A stretch of DNA of 64,000 nt, taken from assembly GCF_040958095.1 (NCBI RefSeq), contig NC_091176.1, positions 38,183,914 to 38,247,913 on the forward strand, given 5' to 3'. This stretch comes from Procambarus clarkii. Lineage: Eukaryota; Arthropoda; Malacostraca; Decapoda; Cambaridae. Both the position numbers and the translations under genes were made by a program. A model generated the notes under the pieces. The model made no database searches. It had not been told where the DNA came from and worked only from the letters and a program-made list of their open reading frames with translations. Shown piece by piece: positions 1 to 13,635 of the stretch; the first letter of the stretch is position 1; every line of letters begins with the position of its first letter.

Positions 1-966
1 GCTTTGTGGTGGTGGTGGAGGGCAGCTTTTTGGAGTTGGGTGGTGGTGGAGGGCAGCTTTGTGGTGGTGGTGGAGGGCAGCTTTGTGGTGGTGGTGGTGG
101 TGGTGGAGGGCAGCTTTGTGGTGGTGGTGGTGGTGGTGGAGGGCAGCTTTGTGGTTTGTGGAGGGCAGCTTTGTGGTGGTGGGTGGTGGTGGAGGGCAGC
201 TTTGTTGTGGTGGGTGGTGGTGGAGGGCAGCTTTGTGGTGGTGGTGGAGGGCAGCTTTGTGGTGGTAGGTGGTGGTGGAGGGCAGCTTTGTGGTGGTGGG
301 TGGTGGTGGAGGGCAGCTTTGTGGTGGTGGTGGAGGGCAGCTTTGTGGTGGTGGTGGAGGGCAGCTTTGTGGTGGTGGGTAGTGGTGGAGGGCAGCTTTG
401 TGGTGGTGGTGGAGGGCAGCTTTGTGGTGGTGGTGGAGGGCAGCTTTGTTGTGGTGGGTGGTGGTGGAGGACAGCTTTGTGGAGGTGGGTGGTGGTGGAG
501 GGCAGCTTTGTGGTGGTGGGTGGTGATGGAGGACAGCTTTGTGGTGGTGGGTGGTGGTGGAGGGCAGCTTGGTTGTGGTGGGTGGTGGTGGAGGGCAGCT
601 TTGTTGTGGTGGGTGGTGGTGGAGGTCAGCTTTGTTGTGGTAGGTGGTGGTGGAGAGCAGCTTTGTTGTGGTGGGTGGTGGTGGAGGGCAGCTTTGTGGT
701 GGTGGTGGGCAGCTTTGTGGTGGTGGGTGGTGGTGGAGGGCAGCTTTGTGGTGGTATGGAGGGCAGTTTTGTGGTGGTGGGTGGTGGTGGAGGGCTGCTT
801 TGTGGTGGTGGGTGGTGGTGGAGGGCAGCTTTGTGGTGGTGGTGGAGGGCAGCTTTGTGGTGGTGGTGGAGGGCAGCTTTGTGGTGGTGGTGGAGGGCAG
901 CTTAGTGGTGGTGGGTGGTGGTGGAGGGCAGCTTTGTGGTGGTGGAGGGCAGCTTTGTGGTGGTGT
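1..966. repeat. G-rich minisatellite, units about 24-31 bp
   Basis: The tract is a tandem array whose units contain GGAGGGCAGCTTTGTGGTGG followed by variable numbers of GGT triplets. Units of about 24 and about 31 bp alternate. It starts before base 1 and stops abruptly near 966. All three plus frames stay open because the units lack stop codons, so the apparent Gly/Val/Trp-rich proteins are not credible genes. The plus strand has many short G runs. Confidence 0.95.
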
Positions 967-1119
967 ATGATGGGGCTCCTAAGCTCCTTCATACACGTTT
1001 TATTCTTGTTAATGGCAGCACCTGTTGCTCTCTCAGAGTCGTCCTACTCATCCTGAACATTCACCACCGAGTCATCAGTCGACACAAAAATAGTGATATC
1101 ATCTGCATAACCAACAACA

Positions 1120-1450
1120 GGAAGTGTCATATCATTGGGAAGTAACAAAGTCAGTAGACTAACAGACGTTGTCACAGCTCGAATAAGACTTGGCTACAAG
1201 TATCTCTGGCAGTTCGGCTTGTATAGGGATCTAGATGAAGTAAAGTGTAAAGTGTGTGGACAAAGACAGGGACACACACACTCGAACACTTTATCTTGGA
1301 CTGTAGTAAAATTGAGCCATTTAGAGATAAATCTAAGCTCACGTTGTATGATATGGCAACCTATCTTATAGGTTGCCATATCCTTTTATTTCAGGATAAA
1401 ATAACTGAAATCCTTGCACTGTATCCATATTTCGCTTCCAGTAGATAAAT
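1120..1450 (+). pseudogene. LINE ORF C-terminus with CCHC motif, frameshifted
   Basis: Two overlapping plus frames together show a C-terminal pattern seen three more times in this window: ARIRLGYKYLWQFG, then a Cys-x2-Cys pair (CKVC), then in the other frame HTLEHFILDC, ending near LALYPYF. This RLGYKY plus CCHC region is characteristic of the C-terminus of non-LTR retrotransposon ORF2 proteins with an RNase H domain. The two frames separate at a short CA-rich insertion near 1265-1280, so the copy is dead. Nothing of the reverse transcriptase remains upstream, because the copy abuts the G-rich array. Family assignment beyond LINE is not possible by eye. Confidence 0.7.
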
Positions 1451-1523
1451 GACATATGAGATTAAGAAACAAGTTGTGAATTGTGAAGACTAATAATAAA
1501 CAGAAGCGCCTCATTGAGTTGAG

Positions 1524-1676
1524 AATTGATACCTGATCAACCAGGCTGTGACTCATACGTCAGGCTGCGAGCAGCCGCGTCTAACAGTCTGGTTGATCAG
1601 TCCAGCAACCAGGAGGCCTGGTCGACGACCGGGCCGCGGGGACGCTAAGCCCCGGAAGCACCTCAAGGTAACCCCC
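1524..1676 (+). mobile_element. SINE-like short repeat sharing its 3' module with another SINE
   Basis: The segment begins near TGATCAACCAGGCTG and ends at CACCTCAAGGTAACCCC. Its 3' half (GACCGGGCCGCGGGGACGCT, then AAGCCCCGGAAGCACCTCAA) matches the 3' half of the minus-strand tRNA-SINE at 21000-21247, while its 5' head is different. A shared 3' module with different heads is a hallmark of SINE families. It lies within the 3' end of the LINE remnant that precedes it. No clear pol III boxes are seen in this copy's head. Confidence 0.6.
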
Positions 1677-1985
1677 TATGACTGTAATATCTCCATTGTT
1701 CAAACAATTATATATATTAGCGATAGACCTACCATGTATGTATAATGACTTACTGTTTATTTATTATATAGCCCCTGAAATAGAACATTCTCTGTATTTA
1801 GCTGTCATTGTAATTGTAAGGTGTGAAGGATAGATGAAATTGTTTATGTAATAATCTAAGATGAGGTCTGACAAAGACCTTTTGTGCCCTCTGTATTGCC
1901 TTTTGCATTACCGCTCACATGATGAGTATGGGGTGCACAATAAACTAGCCGCCTCCGGCGCCAACAATCATCATTGGGAAGACAA
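1677..1985 (+). other. LINE 3'-UTR-like AT-rich tract with AATAAA
   Basis: No gene is seen here. The tract is AT-rich, contains a phrase on GGGGTGCACAATAAA near 1931-1945, and follows a LINE C-terminus. A related phrase (TGCACCCCATACCCATC) occurs in opposite orientation near 22594, upstream in plus coordinates of another LINE C-terminus on the minus strand. This supports reading it as a LINE 3' untranslated region. Confidence 0.45.
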
Positions 1986-3095
1986 GGTGGAACAATGAAG
2001 TCATTGCATTATATTGTCAAAAACAATGGCTCTTGAAATACAACATCATTGAAAAGGGACATCCCTGAGGTAACGACCGTTCAATTGAAAATGGTTCACT
2101 CAAGACACCACTGATACCACACGCTGTTCCGATATTGTTTATAAAGCATACAGATCCAATCAGTAACTTCCTGTGCCACTCCTACGCTATCCAATATTTC
2201 TAATACAAACTGAACATCAACACGGTCAAAAGCTTTGGACTAGTCGAGGTTTATCATGGAGGAAGGAACATTATTTTCAGACACATAATACACAATATTC
2301 TTAATTACAATTGATTACGGATCTTCTCGGGCACACCACAGAACTGTTGCTTCGATATAATTTTATCCATTGCAATAATAAGTCTATTCGCCAACAATTT
2401 CGAAATTATTTCGTAATCCTGTTTGAACAAGGAAAGTGGCCTCCAGTTGTTAGAATATGCAACTCACCTGTTTTAGGTATCATTTTAATAATCCCATGAG
2501 ATTGTGACATGCTAAACTTCCTATGCTGTATGCTATACTGCACCACTTGTACAAAGTCTTTACCAATGACATCCCCACGGAAAAAAATACAATTCCGCCA
2601 GGAACCCATCTCAACCAGGTGATTTACCCATCATTAAACTCTTTACCACACTCCATACCTCCTGCTTACCTACATCTTCCAACAATGCCATGTTGTCACC
2701 CTGGGTTAAGACCCGTGTACATTTTCCAAGGAAATACTCCCGCCAATCTTAGGCTACGTCCATTTTTATGTTTTCGGGAAACATGTTAGACATTTTGGCT
2801 AACCAGCAGCGACATGAGTTATTTATAAATTCGGAATTATTTTCACCCATTGTTTAAACATAGTGGCATAGGTTTTGCGATAAATTTTGCTGACAAAATT
2901 GCCTCTTGGACTCGTTCTCTTACGGTTGTTGGTACAGACTCCCAGAGGGACTTGTAGCCTAGCGTTAGTGTAAACATTCCCTCTACCACTCACGGATAGA
3001 TGGTGCAATATCTCCCCCCTGCACACGATGGTGCAATTTCCCCCCCCCCCACCGCTACAGTTATTCCTAGGCACAGGAGCACCGATTCTAGGGGA
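1985..3095 (-). pseudogene. Degenerate LINE reverse transcriptase
   Basis: Read on the minus strand, several frames carry pieces of a non-LTR reverse transcriptase in the correct order. About 2440-2610 gives SQSHGIIKMIPKTGE, the conserved lead-in to RT. About 2320-2400 gives LLANRL, then KIISKQQFCGVPEKIRN. About 2070-2245 gives SKAFDRVD (motif A, catalytic Asp) followed by a helix ending DWICMLY. Upstream, about 2640-3000, are further frame-broken pieces such as KSLMMGKSPG and YRKTYATMF. Many stops and frame changes separate the blocks. The catalytic YxDD motif is not found. The 5' end is lost where the 16-bp minisatellite begins. Confidence 0.65.
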
Positions 3096-3121
3096 ATAAT
3101 GGTCGACAGATACCTTAGATG

Positions 3122-6010
3122 GCACGTAACCTGGGAGGCAAGTACCCTGGGAGGCAAGTACCCTGGGAAGCAAGTACACTGGGAGGTACGTACCCTGGGA
3201 GGCACGTACCCTGGGAGGTAGTACACTGGATGGCACGTACCCTGAGGGGCAAGTACCCAGGGAGGCACGTACCCTGGGAGGTACGTTCCCTGATAGGCAC
3301 GTACCGCTGAGAGGCACGTAACCTGGGAGGTACATACCTTGGGAGGCACGTACCCTAGGAGGCACGTACCCTGGGAGGCAAGTACCCTGGGAGGTACGAA
3401 CCCTGGGAGGCACGTACCCTGGGAGGCAAGTACCCTGGGAGGTACGAACCCTGGGAGGCACGTACCCTAGGAGGCAAGTACCCTGGGAGGTACGTAACCT
3501 GGGAGGCAAGTGCCCTTTAAGGTACGTACCCTGGGAGGTACGTACCCTGGGAGGCACGTAACCTGGGAGGCAAGTGCCCTTTGAGGTACGTACCCTGGGA
3601 GGTACGTACCCTGAGGCACGTACCTTGGGAGGTAAGTACCCTGGGAGGCACGTACCCTGGGAGGCACGTACCCTGGGAGGTTCGTACCTTGGGAGGCAAG
3701 TAACTTTGGAGGCAGGTACCCTGGGAGGCACGTACCCTGGGAGGCATGTACCCTGGGAGGCAAGTACCCTGGGAGGCAAGTACCCTGGGAGGCAAGTACC
3801 CTGGGAGGCACGTACCCTGGGAGGCATGTACCCTGGGAGGCAAGTACCCTGGGAGACAAGTATCCTGGGAGGCAAGTACCCTGGGAGGCAAGTACCCTGG
3901 GAGGCAAGTATCCTGGGAGACAAGTATCCTGGGAGGCAAGTATCCTGGGAGGCAAGTATCCTGGGAGGCAAGTACCCTGGGAGACAAGTATCCTGGGAGG
4001 CAAGTATCCTGGGAGGCAAGTACCCTGGGAGGCATGTACACTGGGAGGCAAGTATCCTGGGAGGCATGTACCCTGGGATGTAAGTCCCTGGGAGGCATGT
4101 ACCCTGGGAGGCAAGTACCCTGGGAGACAAGTATCCTGGGAGGCAAGTATCCTGGGAGGCCAGTACCCTGGGAGGCAAGTATCCTGGGAGACAAGTATCC
4201 TGGGAGGCAAGTACCCTGGGAGGCAAGTACCCTGGGAGGCAAGTATCCTGGGAGACAAGTATCCTGGGAGGCAAGTATCCTGGGAGGCAAGTATCCTGGG
4301 AGGCAAGTACCCTGGGAGGCAAGTACCCTGGGAGGCAAGTACCCTGGGAGGCAAGTACCCTGGGAGGCAAGTATCCTGGGAGGCAAGTATCCTGTTAGGC
4401 AAGTACCCTGGGAGGCAAGTATCCTGGGAGGCAAGTACCCTGGGAGGCAAGTACCCTGGGAGGCAAGTATCCTGGGAGACAAGTATCCTGGGAGGCAAGT
4501 ATCCTGGGAGGCATGTACCCTGGGAGGCAAGTACCCTGGGAGGCAAGTATCCTGGGAGGCAAGTATCCTGGGAGGCATGTACCCTGGGAGGCAAGTATCC
4601 TGGGAGGCATGTACCCTGGGAGGCATGTACCCTGGGAGGCAAGTATCTTGGGAGGCAAGTATCCTGGGAGGCATGTACCCTGGGATGCATGAACCCTGGG
4701 AGACAAGTACCCTGGGAGGCAAGTACCCTGGGAGGCATGTACACTGGGAGACAAGTACCCTGGCCGGTACGTACCTCCTGGAGGTAAGTACCTTGAAAGG
4801 TACGTACCCTGGGAGGTAAGTACCCTGGGAGGCAAGTACCCTGGGAGGTACGTACCCTGGGACGTACGTACCCTGGGACGTACGTACCCTGGCCGGTACG
4901 TACCCTGGGAGGTAAGGACCTTGAAAGGTACGTACCCTGGAAGGTACGTACCCTGGCCGGTACGTACCCTGGGAGGCACGTACCCTGGGAAGTAAGTACC
5001 CTGGGAGGCACGTACCCTGGGAGGCACTTACCCTGGGAGGTACGTACCCTGGGAGGTACGTACCCTGGAAGACACGTACCCTGGGAGGTAAGTACCCTGG
5101 GAGGCACGTACTCTGGGAGGTACGTACCCTGGGAGGTACGTACCCTGGGAGGTAAGTACCCTGGGAGGTACGTACCCTGGGAGGCAAGTACCCTGGGAGG
5201 TTAGTACCCTGGGAGGCACGTACCCTGGGAGGTAAGTACCCTGGGATGTACGTACCCTGGAAGGCACGTACACTCGGAGGCACGTACCCTGGGAGGCACA
5301 AACCCTGGGAGGTACGTACCCTGGGAGACAAGTACCCTGGGATGCAAGTACCCTGGAAGGCACGTACACTCGGAGGCACGTACCCTGGGAGGTACGTATC
5401 CTGGGAGGTACGTACCCTGGCCGGTACGTTCCCTGGGAGGTAAGTACCTTGAAAGGTACGTACCCTGGCCGGTACATACCCTGGGAGGTAAGTACCTTGA
5501 AAGGTACGTACCCTGGAAGGTACGTACCCTGGTCGGTACGTACCCTGGGAGGTACGTACCTTGGGAGGCACGTACCCTGGGAGGCACGTACCCTGGGAGG
5601 TAAGTACCCTGGAAGGCACGTACCCTGGGAGGTACTTTCCCTGGGAGGTACGTACCCTGGGAGGTACGTACCCAGGGAGGTAAGTACCCAGGGAGGTACG
5701 TACCCTGGAAGGCACGTACCCTGGGAGGTAAGTACCCTGGGAGGTACGTACCATGGGAGGCAAGTACCCTGGGAGGTTAGTACCCTGGGAGGCACGTACC
5801 CTGGGAGACACGTACCCTGGGAGGCACGTACCCTGGGAGGTACGTACCCTGGAAGGCACGTACACTCGGAGGTACGTACCCTGGGAGGCACGTACCCTGG
5901 GAGGTAAGTATCCTGGGAGGCACGTACCCTGGGATGTAAGTACCCTGGGAGGCAAGTAACCTGGGAGACAAGTACCCTGGGAGGCAAGTACACCGGGAGG
6001 CAAGTACCCT
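3122..6010. repeat. 16-bp minisatellite, about 180 copies
   Basis: Tandem copies of GTACCCTGGGAGGCAA and variants (GGTACGTACCCTGG, GGCACGTACCCTGG, GACAAGTATCCTGG). Because 16 is not a multiple of three, the minus strand reads as a 16-residue repeat (CLPGYLPPRVLASQGT-like) cycling through all three frames, which generates spurious frames of up to 828 codons. Variants are regionally clustered: AAGTATCCTGG types in 3840-4700, and GGTACGTACC types in 4740-5960. This suggests local homogenisation. A few units have lost or gained one base. Confidence 0.97.
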
Positions 6011-6321
6011 TGCCGCAGCGTTGACTGATACTGTCCTTACTAGAGCGCCACGTACCCTGATCCACGTATCCGGTTCTGTTGTGGGAATGTTGCGCACATC
6101 CCCTTTGGTCTTGAGATACAACACCCTGTAACACACCAGGCATGCGCCTTCTCTGCTGCTGATTGATGGCTTCACGTGGCAGAGGAAAGTCTGCCTGTCT
6201 GTTGCGACCTGAGACATGGGCCGGCGGCATGTGGACGCTGGGTGGACGGAGCGTGAGAGGGTGGACACCGGTGGTGGCTTAGGGGGCGGTCAGTTCACCC
6301 TCTCTCGTTGTGGGACCCCTG

Positions 6322-6324
<3 letters not shown>
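6011..6324 (-). other. Short non-repetitive segment, open on minus strand, unrecognised
   Basis: Between the 16-bp array and a TA microsatellite lie about 300 bp of ordinary-complexity sequence. The minus strand is open for about 84 codons (from 6268 down into the array) and includes TKGDVRNIPTTEPDTWIRV. I do not recognise the product. There is no convincing splice site or start context. It could be a relic exon or part of an uncharacterised mobile element. Confidence 0.3.

Positions 6325-6399
<75 letters not shown>
6325..6399. repeat. (TA)n microsatellite
   Basis: An uninterrupted run of alternating T and A about 75 bp long. It joins directly to the tRNA-SINE cluster at its right end (AAATATAGACTTCGAG). 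Confidence 0.97.
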
Positions 6400-6403
<4 letters not shown>

Positions 6404-7170
6404 TAGACTTCGAGATATATATACATCTCCACTTCCCGAGGGCACCAGATGAGTGTGAGGTTAGTCTGCATTTTTCGTCAAGCCACTGTCAATGTGAGAG
6501 AACTCGTGTCCAGCTTATAAGCCTATACTTGCATAAACCACAAGGGAAGATTAACAATCTTTGGACAACACCCACCAGTGAGACTCGAACCCAGAAAGCA
6601 CAACTACCTTCCAGTAGCTGCCATAACTAGTATGCTTTAACCCACTACACCATCAGACCCTACAAAAGAAGTAGAGACTTCGAGATATATATACATCTCA
6701 AACATGTCCACTTCCCGAGGGCACCAGATGAGTGTGAGGTTAGTCTGCATTTTTCGTCAAGCCACTGTCAATGTGAGAGAACTCGTGTCCAGCTTATAAG
6801 CCAATACTTGCATAAACCACAAGGGAAGATTAACAATCTTTGGACAACACCCACCAGTGAGACTCGAACCCAGAAAGCACAACTACCTTCCAGTAGCTGC
6901 CATAACTAGTATGCTTTAACCCACTACACAATCAGACCCTACAAAAGAAGTAGAGACTTCGAGATATATATACATCTCAAACATCTCCACTTCCCGAGGG
7001 CACCAGATGAGTGTGAGGTTAGTCTGCATTTTTCGTCAAGTCCAAAGATTGTTAATCTTCCCTTGTGGTTTATGCAAGTATAGGCTTATAAGCTGGACAC
7101 GAGTTCTCTCACATTGACAGTGGCTTGACGAAAAATGCAGACTAACCTCACACTCATCTGGTGCCCTCGG
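6404..7170 (-). mobile_element. tRNA-derived SINE cluster: tandem copies plus an inverted piece
   Basis: Two near-full direct copies (about 6404-6673 and 6674-6952) are followed by a third truncated copy (6953-7040) and then by an inverted fragment (7041-7170). The spacing between equivalent points is 278-279 bp. On the minus strand each copy starts with tRNA-like promoter boxes: box A TGGTGTAGTGG (complement of 6642-6652) and box B GGTTCGAGTCTC (complement of 6580-6591). The body contains AAATGCAGACTAACCTCACA. The inverted piece is a reverse complement of about 6440-6572, so the right end can form a hairpin. Confidence 0.8.
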
Positions 7171-7171
7171 G

Positions 7172-7661
<490 letters not shown>

Positions 7662-7739
<78 letters not shown>
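7662..7739. repeat. (TA)n microsatellite at the 3' end of Penelope-like copy 1
   Basis: An alternating TA run joining the foldback MITE to the minus-strand Penelope-like copy. Confidence 0.95.
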
Positions 7740-7741
<2 letters not shown>

Positions 7742-8878
7742 TATATTTTGGTAGCAGTCTTTCCTGTAGACATATATTATTAAATATGACCGAAAAAGTA
7801 AGATTAATAATTCTAACACGAATTTTCTCAATCTTTCCAACATTTCTTTTCACTGTTGGAGGTAATTCAAAAATCAATTCTCCAAAATTCATTTTTATTT
7901 CTAGTCTGACGCGACACTTGAGCGCGTTTCGTAAAACTTATTACATTTTCAAAGACTTTAGTTAACAAATACACAACTGAATAGAACTTACACATCTCCG
8001 ATTTTGTTTATATCTGCATTTGAGTGAGGTGGATGGGGTGAGGTGGTATTTAATAAGGAATTAATTTCATCAACACAAGCCAGAACATGAAACAATGGGT
8101 ATTGAAAAGAAGTGATTGTAGAAATCCTATTGGTCCATATTTCTTGATGCTTCTATATTAGAGCGGAGTCTTGAGGTGGGTAGAATATAGTTGTGCATTA
8201 ATTGGCTGTTGATTGCTGGTGTTGACTTCTTGATGTGTAATGCCTCGCAAACGTCAAGCCGCCTGCTATCGCTGTATCTATCGATGATTTCTGTGTTGTT
8301 TACTAGGATTTGTCTGGCGATGGTTTGGTTGTGGGAAGAGATTATATGTTCCTTAATGGAGCCCTGTTGCTTATGCATCGTTAAACGCCTAGAAAGAGAT
8401 GTTGTTGTCTTGCCTATATACTGGGTTTTTTGGAGCTTACAGTCCCCAAGAGGGCATTTGAAGGCATAGACGACGTTAGTCTCTTTTAAAGCGTTCTGTT
8501 TTGTGTCTGGAGAGTTTCTCATGAGTAGGCTGGCCGTTTTTCTGGTTTTATAGTAAATCGTCAGTTGTATCCTCTGATTTTTGTCTGTAGGGATAATGTT
8601 TCTATTAACAATATCTTTCAGGACCCTTTCCTCCGTTTTATGAGCTGTGGAAAAGAAGTTCCTGTAAAATAGTCTAATAGGGGGTATAGGTGTTGTGTTG
8701 GTTCTCTCTTCAGAGGTTGCATGGCGTTTCACTTTCCTTCTTATGATGTCTTCGACGAAACCATTGGAGAAGCCGTTGTTGACTACGACCTGCCTTACCC
8801 TACAGAGTTCTTCGTCGACTTGCTTCCATTCTGAGCTGTGGCTGAGAGCACGGTCGACATATGCGTTAACAACTCTGA
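7740..8878 (-). mobile_element. Penelope-like element copy 1, 5'-truncated
   Basis: This is the minus-strand partner of a head-to-head pair. Its coding end (8868-8127) encodes the same C-terminal half as copy 2: the linker after RT, then a GIY-YIG type endonuclease region containing QYIGKTTTSLSRRL, ending in ASRNMDQ and a stop. Downstream lies a conserved 3' region (about 8126-7780) ending in a (TA)n tail. It lacks the whole RT domain, because the copy stops near 8875 at AAATATGAAC-rich sequence. The intact C-terminal frame suggests a fairly recent insertion, but the copy cannot be autonomous. Confidence 0.85.
8127..8868 (-). pseudogene. GIY-YIG endonuclease part of a Penelope-like ORF
   Basis: The frame is open from the truncation point to a stop at 8127. 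It starts in the thumb/linker region (VDRALSHSSEWKQVDEEL), continues through IPPIRLFYRNFFSTAHKTEE, and reaches the Cys pair and endonuclease motif (KCPLGDCKLQKTQYIGKT). In Penelope-like elements the GIY-YIG domain nicks target DNA for priming. A further stretch upstream in the same frame is non-element sequence, so the RT is absent. It is a fragment with no start codon of its own. Confidence 0.8.
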
Positions 8879-8916
8879 ACAAATATGAACATAACATATA
8901 TGACAAATATGAACAA

Positions 8917-11690
<2,774 letters not shown>

Positions 11691-12591
11691 TATTAAGTGG
11701 GGGCCTGTCCTAGGAGCTTCACTCAGGTACTGGTGCCAAGTAGTAATTTATGGTAAGCGTATTTAACTTTGGTAACGTAGTTTTACTATTTTTCATATTC
11801 AATTTCATTTCTATATGGTGCGGAGTGTATTGTGCATTACGAGAGTAGCATATAGTGAAGGTGAGACAACTTTGGATTACGTGGTGACTGTAGGCCGCAG
11901 TCATACTCTTAATTGGTCATCTCTCCCTCCGTGTTATTACTCGTGTTTACCATCTTTTGTCCCTTGGATATTTCTCATATTTTGACAGATCATCATATTG
12001 GTACCCTGGTACTGTGGTCTGCCCCCGGGTCAAGTGCACCTAATCTTCTGCAATCTGACTGTAGGAGGACAAAGAGGGCCATAGTTCCTCTAGCTCGAAC
12101 TTTAGTTGCTGAATTGGGACCTCGGCAGCAGTTCTCGTCACCAGTTGACACCTCGCACCCCTACACGTCAGTCAGAGATGATGATACATACAACGGTAGG
12201 GAATTAGCTTACTTTTTCAGAGCACGAAAGTTCGCTAATTCTGTATCATATTAATTTCAGTAGGAAAAACTTGCATATGTCCTATAGAGACTCTGCAAGG
12301 TATGCCTACATCCTTGGACTACCAATTTTACTTTTGAGGCAATTAACTGTTTCATTTGCTTTCGAAACTCTGTTTCATTTGTTTAGTAGGATTTTCTTGC
12401 CCTTATCCTCTTAAATGAGTACCGGGTACAAGATTTCCTGCGCCTTTGATTTAAATTAATCATTTAACATCTTGTACTTAACTTTAATTGTTAAAGATTC
12501 CACAGGATAGGTACCAGTTGCCACGTTGTCCTGTTTCTGACATTCACTATATAACGGTATATTCGTTGTACATTTATTTGCTAATTTCACC
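11691..12591 (+). other. LTR element 5' leader
   Basis: About 900 bp between the 5' LTR and the gag start. No open frame of note and no other repeat is visible. A leader this long should contain the packaging signal and primer-binding site of the element, but neither can be pinpointed by eye. Confidence 0.6.
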
Positions 12592-13635
12592 ATGTTTCGT
12601 CTCCAAACTTTCCGTGCAAATCCAGCAGGTGAAATAGGGACTTTAAGTCGTGCCAAGAAGACTGAATTACAAACTCTTGCACATGAGTATCAACTAGAAG
12701 TTCCCTACCAAGCCAACAGAAATGAACTACACAACCTGTTGCTGGATCACTATTTAGAGCAAGGTAAGATAGACTCTGAAACTCATGAAACTTACTATAT
12801 TGCAGATAAAACAGATTTGGCAACGATGAAACTCAAACTAGAGCTGGCCAAGATTGAACGTGAGCAGCAAAGAGAAGCCCTCGAACAACAAGAACGAGCA
12901 GGTGCCATACGAAGGAAAGAAAAAGAACGTGAGGCTGCCTTGAGGAAGGAAGAACAAGAACGAGAAATCGCCCTCAAAGAACGTGAACTCGCCCTCCAGG
13001 AACGTGAGGTTGCAATGTTCCAGTAGCGGGAACGAGTACAGCTTGAAACCAAACAACGCGAGTTGGAGATGCAACGCGAACATGACAAGCAACAAGCGAC
13101 TCTGGCTCTAGAGTGTCATCAACGAGAATTCGCGTTGGAAACTTCACACCTCGCTCAACGCCAGCAAGCTACTGCCAATCTTCCCGTCAGTTTTAATATA
13201 TCACATGCAAGTAAGTTAATGCCATCCTTTGTAGAAGCAGAAGTTGATGTGTTTTTTACCACCTTTAAAATCCTTGCTAATCAACTCAGTTGGCCTGTCG
13301 ACCAGTGGGCCACACTTCTCAGAGTCCATCTTACAGGTAGAGCTGCAGTCACACTCAGTACTTTGGCATCTGAGAATGAGTACCAGACTCTGAAACAAGC
13401 AGTGTTGGACGCCTACCTCCTCTCCACAGAAAGTTATCGAAGGAAATTCCGTGACCACCTGAAGGCAAGTACCACTACCTTCCTCGAGTTTGCTAACACA
13501 AAACGGAGATATTTTATGAAATGGCTGGAAGCAGCACATGTCTCTACTTTTACAGAACTCGTCAACCTGATGCTAGTTGAAGAATTCTTGAGGCGTGTGC
13601 CGCCTCCTGTCCGTCTATACTTAGCAGATAAATAA
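12592..13635 (+). pseudogene. Gag region of the LTR element, with an in-frame stop
   Basis: It starts at ATG 12592 (MFRLQTFRANPAGE). A SAP-like helical N-terminus (LAHEYQLEV, NELHNLLLDHYL) is followed by a very charged coiled-coil made of EREVALREKE-type heptads. A capsid-like domain with WPVDQWATLLRVHLTGRA then ends near LRRVPPPVRLYLADK. A TAG at 13024-13026 (probable CAG to TAG) interrupts the coiled coil, and a TAA at 13633-13635 separates it from the zinc-knuckle part. The reading frame is the same on both sides of each stop. In an intact relative this would be the N-terminal part of a single Gag-Pol frame. Confidence 0.85.

Noticed and set aside
2823..6003. Long minus frames of 515, 546 and 828 codons with PPRVLASQGTC repeats
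   Set aside because: The 16-bp minisatellite lacks stops in every minus frame, so the frames carry no coding evidence. Neither starts nor domains are credible.
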